This document shows, one piece after another, positions 26,231 to 36,452 of a DNA stretch of 64,000 nt (positions are counted from its first letter, which is position 1; each line of letters starts with the position of its first letter). Made by a program: the position numbers and the translations under genes. The DNA is from Blastococcus sp. TML/M2B. GTDB lineage: Bacteria > Actinomycetota > Actinomycetes > Mycobacteriales > Geodermatophilaceae. The notes beneath the pieces were generated by a model that saw only the letters and a program-made list of their open reading frames with translations, was not told where the DNA came from and did not search any database. The stretch lies in assembly GCF_016612865.1 (NCBI RefSeq), contig NZ_JAENZZ010000001.1:744001-808000 (forward strand), in the 5' to 3' direction.

Positions 26231-28372
26231 TCAGCTGAGGACGACGAGCCGCTGCGTCGCGCGGGTCATCGCGACGTAGCGGTCCACCGCGCCCTCGATG
26301 CCACCACCCCACGACTCGGGCCGGACGAGGACGACGAGGTCGAACTCCAGCCCCTTCGCCAGCACCGGCGTGAGCGAGCGGACCCGCTCGGTGCCGGGGA
26401 ACGACGGGTCGCCGATGACGCAGCCGATGCCCTCGGGGTGCTCGGCCAGCCAGTCCGCCAGCACCGCGTCCCGCGACCCCACCGACCCGTACCGGACCGG
26501 CACCCCGCTGCTGCGGATCGACGTCGGCACGTTCGCGTCCGGCAGCGCGGCCCGGATGACCGTCTCGGCCTCGGCCATCACCTCGGCCGGCGTCCGGTAG
26601 TTGACGGTCAGCGAGGCCAGGCGCACGTCGCGCACCCCGACGCGCGCCAGCCGCTCCTCCCACGGCTCGGCGAACCCGTGCCGCGCCTGCGCCCGGTCGC
26701 CGACGATGGTGACGCTCCCGGACGGGCAGCGGAGCAGGAGCATCTGCCACTCCGCGTCGGTCAGCTCCTGCGCCTCGTCCACCACGACGTGCGCGAACGG
26801 CCCGGCCAGCGGATCGCGCTCGGCGGTGGGCAGTGCCGCCTCGTCGAGCAGCGCGTCCCGCAGGTCGCCGTGCCGCAGCGAGGTCATCAGCAGCAGCTCG
26901 GAGTCGTCGGCGGCGATCAGCTCGTCGATGACCCCGGCCATCCGCTCCCGCTCCCGCGCGGTGACCGCCGCCTGCGCGCGCCGCCGCCGCTCGATGCCGG
27001 GATCGCCCAGCCGCCGGCGCGCCGCGTCCAGCCACGGCAGGTCGGCCAGGGTCCACGCGCCGGCATCGGCCCGCTGCAGCACCCGCACCTCGTCGGCCGT
27101 CAGCCACGGCGCGCACCGCCGCAGGTAGGCCGGCACCGACCACAGGTCCCCGACGACGTCGGTCGCCTCGAGCAGCGGCCACGCCCGGTCGAACGCCGCC
27201 CGCAGCTCGCGGTCCTGCTCCAGCAGGGTGCGCAGCTCGTCGGGGGAGACGTCGGCGTCCTCGCCCCGCTCGAGCAGCAGGTCCAGCAGCTCGGCCCACA
27301 CCTGCTCGCGCGCCTCGTTGTGCGGGGTGCCGGGATCGGCGACCTCGAACGCCTCGGCCCAGTCGGCGGCGCTCAGCCGCAGGTCCGACCACGGCGTCTC
27401 CACGGTCAGCCCGGCCGACGGCGGCTCCTCGTAGAAGCGCACGGCCGCCTCGATCGCCTCGCCCACCCGCGCGGTCGCCTTGAGCCGAGCCACCTCGTCG
27501 TCGGGCTCGGGAACCGCGGCGGCGCCCTCCGGCACCAGGTCGCGCAGCGTCGCCGTCCGCACGCCCTCCTCGCCGAGGCTCGGCAGCACGTCGGACACGT
27601 AGGCCAGGTACGGCTCGTGCGGCCCGACGACCAGCACCCCGCCCCGGTCGTGACCGACCGCCGCGTCGGCGTACAGCAGGTAGGCGGTGCGGTGCAGGGC
27701 GACGACGGTCTTCCCGGTGCCCGGACCGCCGTCGACGACGAGCGCACCGGCCGAGCCCGCGCGGATGATCGCGTCCTGGTCGGCCTGGATCGTGCCCAGC
27801 ACGTCCCGCATCCGCGGCGAGCGCGTGCTGCCGAGGCTGGCGATGAACGCGGACTGGTCGTCCAGCGCCGCGTGCCCCTCGAGCCCCTCGGGGGTGAACA
27901 CCTCGTCCCAGTAGTCGGTGATCCGCCCGCGCGTCCACCGGTACCGGCGCCGGCTCACCAGCCCCATCGGGGAGGCGTGCGTCGCGGCGAAGAACGGCCC
28001 GGCGGCGGGGGAGCGCCAGTCGACCAGCAGCCGCCGGCCGGTGGTGTCGGTGAGCCCCAGCCGCCCCACGTAGACCGGCTCGACGTCGGCAGCGACGATC
28101 CGGCCGAGGCAGAGGTCGAGGCCGAACCGGCGCAGGGTGCGCAGCCGGGCGGTCAGCCGGTGGATCTCCAGGTCGCGGTCGAGCGCGGCCTGGCCGTCCC
28201 CGCCGGGTGCGCGGCGCTCGGCGTCGAGGCGCTCGGTGAGCTCCGCGACGGACCGCGCGAGGCTCGCGGCGATGGCCGCGAGGTGCGCCTCGTCGGCGGC
28301 GATCAGCGCCGGATCGGCCTTGGCAGCCAGGGTGTCGGGCAGGGCGAAGGTTGCGGTGGTCAGCGGGTCCAC
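26231..28372 (-). CDS. helR: HelR-type RNA polymerase recycling ATPase
   Basis: 713 residues. A UvrD-like superfamily 1 ATPase of the HelD/HelR type that strips stalled RNA polymerase from DNA. The N-terminal coiled-coil arm (about 20-90, DEAHLAAIAASLARSVAEL) is followed by WRSPAAGPFFAAT, Walker A GGPGTGKTVVAL near residue 215, DEAQELTDAEWQMLLL, VGDRAQARHG, and the late helicase motifs. GTG 28372 has GGAG nearby, and TACGGT (28401-28406, minus strand) may be its -10. In streptomycetes HelR gives some rifampicin tolerance; the role here is inferred. The stop abuts that of the phosphotriesterase gene. Confidence 0.8.
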   Translation of the reverse strand: MDPLTTATFALPDTLAAKADPALIAADEAHLAAIAASLARSVAELTERLDAERRAPGGDGQAALDRDLEIHRLTARLRTLRRFGLDLCLGRIVAADVEPVYVGRLGLTDTTGRRLLVDWRSPAAGPFFAATHASPMGLVSRRRYRWTRGRITDYWDEVFTPEGLEGHAALDDQSAFIASLGSTRSPRMRDVLGTIQADQDAIIRAGSAGALVVDGGPGTGKTVVALHRTAYLLYADAAVGHDRGGVLVVGPHEPYLAYVSDVLPSLGEEGVRTATLRDLVPEGAAAVPEPDDEVARLKATARVGEAIEAAVRFYEEPPSAGLTVETPWSDLRLSAADWAEAFEVADPGTPHNEAREQVWAELLDLLLERGEDADVSPDELRTLLEQDRELRAAFDRAWPLLEATDVVGDLWSVPAYLRRCAPWLTADEVRVLQRADAGAWTLADLPWLDAARRRLGDPGIERRRRAQAAVTARERERMAGVIDELIAADDSELLLMTSLRHGDLRDALLDEAALPTAERDPLAGPFAHVVVDEAQELTDAEWQMLLLRCPSGSVTIVGDRAQARHGFAEPWEERLARVGVRDVRLASLTVNYRTPAEVMAEAETVIRAALPDANVPTSIRSSGVPVRYGSVGSRDAVLADWLAEHPEGIGCVIGDPSFPGTERVRSLTPVLAKGLEFDLVVLVRPESWGGGIEGAVDRYVAMTRATQRLVVLS

Positions 28373-28471
28373 GGCGTCAGCTCCGTTCGTGAGGCCCGCG
28401 ACCGTAGAACGAAAAAATCGGCCTCATGAGCCTTGACCAGAACTGCTACAAAGAGAGTGACGGAGAGCCGC

Positions 28472-29074
28472 TCAGGACGCGGCGCGCACGTCCGGTGCCG
28501 CCGGGGTCTCGGTCAGCGACCGGACGACGAAGAGGGCGCCGTCCCACGCGTAGGTCACCGAGCCCGTGTGGCCGGGGCAGCAGTACGGGTCCGTGCCCGC
28601 GACGGTCGGCCCGGTGAGTTCCACCGTCGTCCCGTCGGCGGTGACGGCCGCCCGGGTCAGGAACAGCTCCTCACCCAGGACGCCGATCAGCCGCGGCGCG
28701 GAGCCGCGGACGTCGAAGACGGCGACGCGCTCGGCCGGGGTCGAGACCGCCGACGGGCAGCCGAGCTGCACGAGCACCTCGTCGGCGCCGTCGCCGGTCA
28801 CGTCCGCGACGCTGCGCCGCACGGTCTCGGCGTCCCACAGCTCGCCGGGTAGCCCACCGGCCACCCACGCGTCGCGCGGAGCGCAGTCCAGGGCGGCGTA
28901 GGCGGCGGTCTTCCAGTCCACCCGGGTCGCGACGGGTTCCGACGTCGCCGGAGCCTTCCCGGCCACCGGCGTCGCCGCGTGCGGGCCCGCCTCGCAGCCG
29001 GCGAGCAGCAGCAGCGCGGAGCAGGCGACGACGGCGGCAGCCCGGAGGCGGCGGGCGCGCGGAGGGATCGTCAC
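28472..29074 (-). CDS. secreted lipoprotein with C-terminal beta-rich domain
   Basis: 200 residues from GTG 29074 (VTIPPRARRLRAAAVVACS). A signal peptide ends in the lipobox LLAG-C, with the modified Cys near residue 27. The mature part begins with a Thr/Pro-rich linker, then an unknown domain containing two close cysteines (DPYCCPGHTGSVTYAW) and two more (LDCAPRD, QLGCPS). VADVTGDGADEVLV resembles an FG-GAP/VCBS-like calcium-binding loop. It is anchored on the outer face of the membrane. HelR follows 99 bases downstream on the same strand. Confidence 0.7.
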   Translation of the reverse strand: MTIPPRARRLRAAAVVACSALLLLAGCEAGPHAATPVAGKAPATSEPVATRVDWKTAAYAALDCAPRDAWVAGGLPGELWDAETVRRSVADVTGDGADEVLVQLGCPSAVSTPAERVAVFDVRGSAPRLIGVLGEELFLTRAAVTADGTTVELTGPTVAGTDPYCCPGHTGSVTYAWDGALFVVRSLTETPAAPDVRAAS

Positions 29075-29145
29075 GTCGTCCCATCGGGACGTGGAGCCGC
29101 CCGGTGAACGCGCCTCACCCCTCGGGGTGAGGCCGCACCCCTCAG

Positions 29146-29169
29146 GGGCAGAAATGGCCATGTCTGCCC
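29146..29169. repeat. 24-bp near-palindrome, copy 2
   Basis: The arms GGGCAGA and TCTGCCC and core ATGGCCAT match copy 1 at 1006-1029 when read in the opposite direction. It lies between divergent lipoprotein genes, 72 bases from the minus-strand start, nearly the distance (75) seen in copy 1. Confidence 0.8.
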
Positions 29170-29261
29170 TGCCGGTCCACCCCTGCGCCGGCGACCCGAT
29201 CGGCGGTCGCCCGACCGGGTGACGCCGGGCCGGCGGCGACCACGCAGCGTTCGCGCCGACC

Positions 29262-29267
29262 TACCGT
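29262..29267 (+). promoter_or_regulatory. -10 box TACCGT of a leaderless start
   Basis: TACCGT ends six bases before GTG 29274 of the lipoprotein gene, with no ribosome binding site. Confidence 0.6.
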
Positions 29268-29273
29268 GCCCGG

Positions 29274-29720
29274 GTGCAGCTCCTCGGTCCCCGTCGTCTC
29301 GGCGCGGCGCTGCTGGTGCTCGCCGCCGCGGTGGCCTGCGGACCGGACGACGACGTGCGGCCCGCGGACGCCGCGCTGCCGTCCTACGAGGCACCCGAGG
29401 ACGCGCCGGAGTTCTGCACCCGGCTCGCCGGCGTCGGAGGGCTGGACCGGTTGCCGGTCTCGCTGGGCGCGCTGCTCGGTGGCCCGGACGTCGAGGCCCG
29501 CACCCAGGTCAGCCAGGTCGCCCGCGACCTGCGCGATGTGCTCGCCGACGTGCGGGACCAGGACGGACCGGCCGAGCTGGATGCGGCGCTGGACGACCTG
29601 GTCGGCGCGCTCGGCGGAGTCGCCGACGGCTCGCGGGACGAGCCGGCCGGCGCCGACGTCTCCGCCGCGCTCCGGCAGGTGGGCGCGCTGGCGCAGCCGA
29701 TCTGCGGGTTCCCGACGTGA
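29274..29720 (+). CDS. small secreted lipoprotein
   Basis: 148 residues from GTG 29274. A signal peptide (MQLLGPRRLGAALLVLAAAV) ends in a lipobox AVA-C at residue 22. The mature part is acidic (PDDDVRPADAALPS) and largely helical (VEARTQVSQVARDLRDVLAD), with two cysteines, FCTRLAG and PICGFPT, which may pair. I do not recognise the family. Its stop overlaps the next gene start by four bases (GTGA), so the two are translationally coupled. Confidence 0.7.
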   Translation: MQLLGPRRLGAALLVLAAAVACGPDDDVRPADAALPSYEAPEDAPEFCTRLAGVGGLDRLPVSLGALLGGPDVEARTQVSQVARDLRDVLADVRDQDGPAELDAALDDLVGALGGVADGSRDEPAGADVSAALRQVGALAQPICGFPT

Positions 29721-30832
29721 GGCGCCGCGCACTGGCGCTCCTGCTGGTGCTGCCGCTGCTGCACACCCCCTCGGCCGCGGCGGCTCCCGCCGCCGACCGC
29801 GCGCCGGCGCTGTGCAGCTCCGACGAGGTCCGCGGTGGCGTGCCCGAGCGGTTCCCGGTCGAGGCCTGCGTGGACGGCACCGCGATCACCCTGCGCAACG
29901 ACCGCGACCGGCCGGTGCTGGTGACTCCGATGGGCGACGTCGCCGCGCCGGTGCGGGTGCGCAGCGAGAACAGCGAGGTCGCGGCGGTCCTCCGGCGCGC
30001 CGGGTCGGCCGGTGACGGCGAGGTGCTGCTCGCCGGCGAGGTGGCCCGGTGGCCGATCGGCGCCGGCCCGGCCTTCCTCACCGTGCAGTCGCTGCCCGTT
30101 CCCGCGGCTCCGGAGCTGGCCGAGCTGCTGCCGGGTGAGCTGACCGCTGACGACGCCGACAGCGCGGCCGCGCTGGTCGCTCAGCTGGGCGGGGTGCTGG
30201 CCGACCGGGCCGGCTGCGCCGAGGGGCAGAACTTCCTGACGACGGCGGCCTGCGACGTCGACGCCGCGCTCGCCCTCGCCGCGGCCGCGGCGGACCACCT
30301 CGACCGGGGAGCCGTCGCCGCGCTGCTGCCCTCGCTGCTCGATCCGGAGTCGTGGGCGCGGTGGTCGGCGCTCGACGCGGCCTGGCCCGCCGGCGCCCCG
30401 GTGACCCTGGGCCAGCTCGGGACCACCCCGGTGCCGGACCCGCCCCCGGCCGAGCCGGCACCGGAGGTCGAGCCGGCCCCCGCCGCGGACCCCGCGCCGG
30501 CGCCCCAGGTCGTCCGGGCGCCCGCCGCGGCCGCGCCGCCGGCGGCCGCCCCGGCTCCCGCGCCCGTTCCCGCCCCGGCGGCAGCACCCGCCCCCGCACC
30601 GCCGCCGGCCGCGGCCCCCGCCCCCCGGCAGCCCCGGCTGCCGACCTGGCAGGAGCTGCAGGACCGCACCGCGCAGCGGCTGCGCGAGCTGGCCGATGCC
30701 TGGGAGCGGGCCGTCGCGGAGGAGCGGGCCCGCCAGCAGGACCGCGAGCGCGCCGCCCCCGGCCCGGCCGGCGGCAACGGTCCCGGCGCCGGTCCCGGTA
30801 GCGGGCACGGCCCCGGGCGCGGGCACCGCTGA
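29717..30832 (+). CDS. secreted protein with Pro/Ala-rich linker
   Basis: 371 residues from GTG 29717. A signal peptide (VRRRALALLLVLPLLHTPSA) is followed by a globular domain (about 30-230) with four cysteines (ALCSSDE, VEACVDG, GCAEGQN, AACDVDA). A long Pro/Ala-rich stretch (about 235-310) then leads to a charged helix (WQELQDRTAQRLRELADAWE) and a Gly/Pro/His-rich end. The layout suggests an exported protein that spans the cell wall. The Ala-Pro repeats are typical of GC-rich actinobacteria. Coupled to the upstream lipoprotein gene. Function unknown. Confidence 0.65.
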   Translation: MRRRALALLLVLPLLHTPSAAAAPAADRAPALCSSDEVRGGVPERFPVEACVDGTAITLRNDRDRPVLVTPMGDVAAPVRVRSENSEVAAVLRRAGSAGDGEVLLAGEVARWPIGAGPAFLTVQSLPVPAAPELAELLPGELTADDADSAAALVAQLGGVLADRAGCAEGQNFLTTAACDVDAALALAAAAADHLDRGAVAALLPSLLDPESWARWSALDAAWPAGAPVTLGQLGTTPVPDPPPAEPAPEVEPAPAADPAPAPQVVRAPAAAAPPAAAPAPAPVPAPAAAPAPAPPPAAAPAPRQPRLPTWQELQDRTAQRLRELADAWERAVAEERARQQDRERAAPGPAGGNGPGAGPGSGHGPGRGHR

Positions 30833-30837
30833 GACGC

Positions 30838-30877
30838 AGCACGGGGTGGTCGCGGTTCCCCGCGACCACCCCGTGCT
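30838..30877. terminator. long perfect hairpin between convergent genes
   Basis: A perfect 18-bp stem (AGCACGGGGTGGTCGCGG with its complement) and a TTCC loop, placed six bases after one stop and 15 before the convergent stop. It can serve both strands. Confidence 0.85.
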
Positions 30878-30892
30878 CTCGTGCCGGTCGGC

Positions 30893-31129
30893 TCAGCCGC
30901 CGCGCTTGACCTCGGCCTCGAGCACGCCGCGCACGGCGGTCTGCAGGGCCTCGTCCGAGGTGTCGCCGGACGACAGCGCCGAGCGGGCGGCCTCGGGCAG
31001 CAGGCTGTCGGCGACGGTGTCGAGCCAGGTCACGTCGCCGTCGATGCGGCGGCCCACCTGCAGGCCCTCGCCGTCGTGACGCAGCACGTAGGTCTCGCCG
31101 TCGATGTCGATCGTCTTCTCGTCGGTCAT
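30893..31129 (-). CDS. conserved actinobacterial hypothetical protein
   Basis: 78 residues. An acidic small cytosolic protein: MTDEKTIDIDGETYVLRH forms a likely beta hairpin, followed by helices (DTVADSLLPEAARSALSSG, DEALQTAVRGVLEAEVKRG). ATG 31129 is preceded by GGGGG(C)TCCCC sequence with a weak ribosome binding site. I cannot assign a function. Short proteins of this kind are common in the group. Confidence 0.65.
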   Translation of the reverse strand: MTDEKTIDIDGETYVLRHDGEGLQVGRRIDGDVTWLDTVADSLLPEAARSALSSGDTSDEALQTAVRGVLEAEVKRGG

Positions 31130-31209
31130 GGGGAGCCCCCTACCCCCGGACCGCGAGTGCTCAACCCGCCGACGTCGCGCTCCGGCCGCCGTGCGCCAGG
31201 ATCGGCTCC

Positions 31210-31537
31210 GTGGACGTGGAGTGCTGCGAGATCGTCGTCACCGACGCGGACCCCGAGCGGCTGGTCGCGCTGACCCGCACCCTGGTCGAGGAGCGGCTGG
31301 TCGCCTGCGGGCAGCACGTCACCGCGGTCCGGTCGGTGTACCGCTGGGCCGGCGAGGTGCACGACGAGCCCGAGGCCCGGGTCGCGCTGCACACCCGGCG
31401 GGCGCTGGTCGACGCCGTCGTCGCCCGCGTGGTCGAGCTGCACGGCTACGACGTCCCGTGCGTGCTGGCGCTGCCGGTGCTGGGCGGCAACCCCGGCCTA
31501 CCTGCGCTGGATCGCCGACCAGACGCGGGAGGGGTGA
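31210..31537 (+). CDS. cutA: CutA-like divalent cation tolerance protein, frameshifted
   Basis: 108 residues if one C is removed from CCCC at 31491-31494; the end then reads NPAYLRWIADQTREG, the usual CutA tail. The start MDVECCEIVVTDADPERLVA, the core ERLVACGQHVTAVRSVYRW and LHTRRALVDAVV match the trimeric CutA family. Its role in copper tolerance is debated and not established. GTG 31210 has CAGGAT seven bases upstream. The shift affects only the last 15 residues as sequenced; sequencing error is likely. Confidence 0.8.
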
Positions 31538-31651
31538 CGGCGCTCACCCCTTGGGGCGAGCCATTCCGTCCGGAGGTGTTCCGCCGAGCGCGTGTGCCGA
31601 TGGAGAAGCGGAGGACGTCACCGGCGTCCACGACGACGGGGGTGGGAAGCA

Positions 31652-33417
31652 GTGCGACGACGGACCGGCCGGGCCCTGCCCGCCGACGTGCGGCACCGCG
31701 GCGGCGACCGCCCCGGCGCACCGCTGCTGGTGGAGGCCGTCCTCGACGCGCTGCCCTCGCCGACGCTGCTGATCGACGCGCACGGGCGGATCCTGCTGGC
31801 GAACTCCGCCTGGACCCAGGCCGCCGAGGACCTCGACGACGACCGCTTCCGCGTCCCCGTCGGCGGCGACTACTTCGCCTTCGCCCTCCGGGTGCGCGAC
31901 GACGAGCACAGCCGCGCGCTGCTGGCCGGCGTCCGCGAGCTCTCCATGGGCCTGCGCGACAGCGCCACCGCCGACCTCCCGGTGCGGCTCGCGTCGGGCA
32001 CCCGGTGGTTCCACATGCAGGCCTCGCGGGTCGACGAGGCGGGCAACATCGTGCTGACCCACACCGACGTGACCTCCCGGGTGCGCGCCGAACGGACCTC
32101 GGCCTGGCAGGCGCGGCACGACGCGCTCACCGGCCTGCCCAACCGCTCCCACCTGCACGAGCTCATCGACGCCGACCTGTCCGCGCCGCGCCGTCCGGTC
32201 GCCGCGCTCTTCCTGGACGTCGACGGGTTCAAGGAGGTCAACGACTCGCTCGGGCACGACACCGGCGACGACCTGCTCCGCGAGATCGCCGCCCGGCTGA
32301 CCGCCGCCGTCCGCGAGGGCGACACCGTGGGGCGGCTCGGCGGCGACGAGTTCGTCGTCCTCACGCGGGACTGCGCACCCGACGAGGCGGAGGCGCTGGC
32401 GGAGCGGCTGCGCCGCACCCTCGCGCGGCCCTTCGAGCTCGGCGGCCGCGTCGTCCGGCTCGGGGCCAGCATCGGCATCGCCGGCACCTCGGGTGTCACC
32501 GCTACCTGCGCTCCACCGACCTGGTCCGCGACGCCGACCTCGCCATGTACGCGGCGAAGGCCGCCGGCCGGAACCGGGTGCACGTGTTCCACCCCGACCT
32601 GCGCACCGCGGCCGAGCGGCGCGCGACGCTGGCCGGCGAGCTGCGCGACGCCCTCGTCCGCGACGAGCTGGTGCTGCACTACCAGCCGGTGCTGCACCTG
32701 GCCTCGGGCCGCTGCACCGGCGTGGAGGCGCTGGTCCGCTGGCAGCACCCCGAGCGCGGCCTGCTGGCCCCGGCGGAGTTCCTGCCCATCGCCGAGACCC
32801 ACGACCTCATGACCCCGCTGTCCCGCTGGGTGCTGACCGCGGCCACCCGGCAGATCGCCGCGTGGCGGCGGCAGGGCCTGGACACGGTGGTCGGCGTGAA
32901 CATCAGCGCCGACCAGTTCGCCGGCGGCACCCTGGTGGACGACGTCCTCTCCGCGCTCGCGGCGGCCGGCGTCCCCCCGGAACAGCTGGTCATCGAGCTC
33001 ACCGAGACCTCCGTCGCGGAGGACCCCGAGGGCGCCGCCCGGCAGATGGCCGAGCTGCGCCGCCGCGGCGTCGAGGTCTCCATCGACGACTTCGGCAGCG
33101 GCTTCTCCTCGCTCGGCCAGCTGGTCACGCTGCCGGCCGGGATCCTCAAGATCGACCGCAGCCTCGTCAACTACACCGAGGGCCACCGCGACCGGGCCGC
33201 CGCCGCGATCGCCGCCGTCGTCGCGCTCGGGCAGGCCTGCGGCATCCGCAGCCTGGCCGAAGGCGTGGAGACCGAGGGGCAGCTGGCGCTCGCGGTCGAG
33301 CTCGGCTGCAGCTTCGCGCAGGGCTTCCACATCTCCCGGCCGCTGCCCGCGGACGCCGTCCCCGGGTGGATCGCGGCCCAGCACGCCTCGGCCGTCCCGG
33401 CCGCCGTCGCGCACTGA
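31652..33417 (+). CDS. PAS-GGDEF-EAL cyclic-di-GMP protein, frameshifted
   Basis: About 588 residues if one C is restored near 32501-32503 (GVTAYLRSTDLVRDADLAM). A PAS sensor (about 25-130, LLIDAHGRILLANSAWTQA) leads to GGDEF (about 150-310) with the product-binding RxxD (REGD) five residues before GGDEF, then EAL (about 330-580) with EALVRW, NISADQF, ELTETS, DDFGSGFSSL and KIDRSL. Active-site motifs of both domains are intact, so it could both make and break c-di-GMP. No membrane segment is seen. GTG 31652 has GGGAAG upstream. The signal sensed by PAS is unknown. Confidence 0.85.
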
Positions 33418-33472
33418 GCGGGTTTCCCGGCCCCGCCCGTGCCGCGGCTGCCTGCCCGGGCCGAGAGCTGAC

Positions 33473-33478
33473 TACCCT
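33473..33478 (+). promoter_or_regulatory. -10 box TACCCT of prfB
   Basis: TACCCT ends eight bases before GTG 33487 and no ribosome binding site is present, consistent with a leaderless or nearly leaderless message. Confidence 0.55.
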
Positions 33479-33486
33479 GGGTCGAC

Positions 33487-34602
<1,116 letters not shown>

Positions 34603-34689
34603 CCGGCCTGTCGGGGAGGTCACCCCGCGGGCCCCGAACGAGCCCCGCGCGTTCCGTGGCGAACGACGGGTCGAGGGCCTCGGTGCTAG

Positions 34690-34695
34690 TACCGT
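34690..34695 (+). promoter_or_regulatory. -10 box TACCGT of ftsE
   Basis: TACCGT ends eight bases before GTG 34704, with no ribosome binding site. It suggests ftsEX has its own promoter inside the prfB-smpB block. Confidence 0.5.
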
Positions 34696-34703
34696 TGCGC
34701 CTC

Positions 34704-35393
34704 GTGATCGAAATGCAACACGTCACCAAGCTCTACCCGGCGAGCGGCCGGCCGGCCCTGGACGACGTGTCGACGGAGATCGACAAGGGCGAGTTCGTCT
34801 TCCTCATCGGCTCCTCCGGGTCGGGCAAGTCCACCTTCCTGCGGCTGCTGCTGAAGGAGGAGGACCCGACCTCGGGCACGATCGTCGTGAACGGCAAGAC
34901 GCTCAACACCATGAGCAAGTGGAACGTGCCGAAGCTGCGCCGCACGATCGGCTGCGTCTTCCAGGACTTCCGCCTGCTGCGCGACCGCACCGTGGCGCAG
35001 AACGTCGCCTTCGCGCTCGAGGTCATCAACAAGCCGCACCGCACCATCCGCAAGGTGGTGCCCGAGGTGCTGGAGATGGTCGGCCTGGAGGGCAAGGCCC
35101 AGCGGCTGCCCGGCGAGCTCTCCGGTGGTGAGCAGCAGCGGGTCGCGATCGCCCGCGCGTTCGTCAACCGGCCGCTGGTGCTGCTGGCCGACGAGCCCAC
35201 CGGCAACCTCGACCCGGACACCAGCGAGGGCATCATGCTGCTCCTCGAGCGGATCAACCGGACCGGCACCACGGTGATCATGGCGACGCACGACTACCAC
35301 ATCGTGGACTCGATGCGCCGTCGCGTGATCGAGCTCAACGGGGGAGTGCTCACGCGCGACCAGTCGCGCGGTGTGTACGGCGTGGGCCGTTGA
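34704..35393 (+). CDS. ftsE: cell division ATP-binding protein FtsE
   Basis: 229 residues. The ATPase of the FtsEX complex, which signals across the membrane at the division septum to activate peptidoglycan hydrolases (RipC-type in actinobacteria). Walker A GSSGSGKS (residues 36-43), Q-loop VFQDFRLL, signature [12 protein letters not shown] and Walker [13 protein letters not shown] are canonical. The end [13 protein letters not shown] is typical of actinobacterial FtsE. The GTG start is followed by an ATG three codons later (MIEMQHV). ftsX follows 50 bases downstream. Confidence 0.96.
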   Translation: MIEMQHVTKLYPASGRPALDDVSTEIDKGEFVFLIGSSGSGKSTFLRLLLKEEDPTSGTIVVNGKTLNTMSKWNVPKLRRTIGCVFQDFRLLRDRTVAQNVAFALEVINKPHRTIRKVVPEVLEMVGLEGKAQRLPGELSGGEQQRVAIARAFVNRPLVLLADEPTGNLDPDTSEGIMLLLERINRTGTTVIMATHDYHIVDSMRRRVIELNGGVLTRDQSRGVYGVGR

Positions 35394-35443
35394 GCGGCCT
35401 CGCCCGCCGCTGACCGACTACCTCCGAACACGACAGGACTTCC

Positions 35444-36329
35444 ATGCGCGTCAACTTCGTGCTCTCCGAGGTGGCCACCGGGCTCCGTCGCAACCTGACC
35501 ATGACGGTCGCGATGATCCTGACGACGGCCATCTCGCTCGGCCTCATGGGCACCGGCCTGCTGATCGCCGGGATGATCTCCGACATGAAGGAGATCTACT
35601 ACGACAAGGTCCAGGTCTCCATCTTCCTCGCCGACGACGTGACCGAGGAGCAGCGCGGCGCCATCGAGGCGAAGCTCTCCGAGTCGTCGGAGGTGAAGAG
35701 CTTCATCTACGAGAACAAGGACGAGGCGTACGAGCGCTTCCAGCAGCAGTTCAGCCAGCAGCCCGAGCTGGTCCAGAACACCCCGCCGGACGCGCTGCCG
35801 GAGAGCTTCCGCGTCGAGCTGGTCAACCCCGAGCGGTACCCGGTCATCGCCGAGCAGTTCCCGAACGGGCAGGACGGCGTCGACCAGGTGCGCGACGAGG
35901 GCGACTTCCTCGACCGCCTGTTCAGCCTGCTCAACGGCGCCCGCAACGCGACGATCGCCGTGGCGGTGGTCCAGGCGCTGGCGGCGCTGCTGCTGGATCT
36001 CGAACACGATCCAGCTCGCCGCGTTCAACCGCCGCAACGAGACGAACATCATGCGGCTGGTCGGCGCCTCGCGTTGGTACACCCAGCTGCCGTTCATCCT
36101 CGAGGCCGCGCTCGCCGGGCTCATCGGTGCGCTGCTCGCCGTCGGCGGGCTGGTGCTCACCAAGGTGCTGTTCGTCGACCGCACCCTGTCCGGGCCGATC
36201 AAGGCCGGCATCATCCCGCCGGTCGACTGGGGCCAGATCGCGCTGATCAGCCCGATCATCGCCGGCGCCGGCGTGGGCCTGGCCGGCGTCGCCGCGTACG
36301 TGACGCTGCGGCTGTACGTCCGGCTGTAG
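35444..36329 (+). CDS. ftsX: cell division protein FtsX, frameshifted
   Basis: 294 residues if one G is removed from GG 35995-35996; the join then reads AALLLISNTIQLAAFNRRNE, the normal FtsX sequence. First part: MRVNFVLSEVATGLRRN, transmembrane helix 1, then a periplasmic domain of about 120 residues (VQVSIFLADDVTEEQRG, EDKEAYERF-like NKDEAYERFQQQF). Second part: three more helices with MRLVGASRWYTQLPFILEAA. FtsX pairs with FtsE. The break lies in the second helix region of a usually essential gene, which argues for sequencing error. The start ATG has AGGAC nearby. Confidence 0.9.
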
Positions 36330-36354
36330 CCCCACTCGCGTCAACCGCACCCTC

Positions 36355-36413
36355 CCCAGATCGGCGATCTGGTGGCCTACGCGCCGCGTATGGCCCCAGA
36401 TCGCCGATCTGGG
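36355..36413. repeat. 59-bp nested palindrome between ftsX and smpB
   Basis: Two outer arms (CCCAGATCGGCGATCTGG and its complement) are each nearly palindromic, and together frame a third palindrome TACGCG-C-CGCGTA. TGGCC directly repeated on either side of the core breaks the overall symmetry. It can fold as three small hairpins or one long one. It may be the ftsX terminator or a dispersed palindromic element. Confidence 0.8.
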
Positions 36414-36440
36414 CGTTCGGGGGTGGATCACCCACCGACG

Positions 36441-36446
36441 TAGGGT
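36441..36446 (+). promoter_or_regulatory. -10 box TAGGGT of smpB
   Basis: TAGGGT ends six bases before ATG 36453. GGAG lies too close to the ATG to act as a ribosome binding site, so a leaderless start is likely. Confidence 0.6.
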
Positions 36447-36452
36447 GGAGAC

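Noticed and set aside
28373..28471. Rifampicin-associated element upstream of the HelR-type gene
   Set aside because: No matching inverted repeat was found in the 99-base gap, only a possible -10 box TACGGT.
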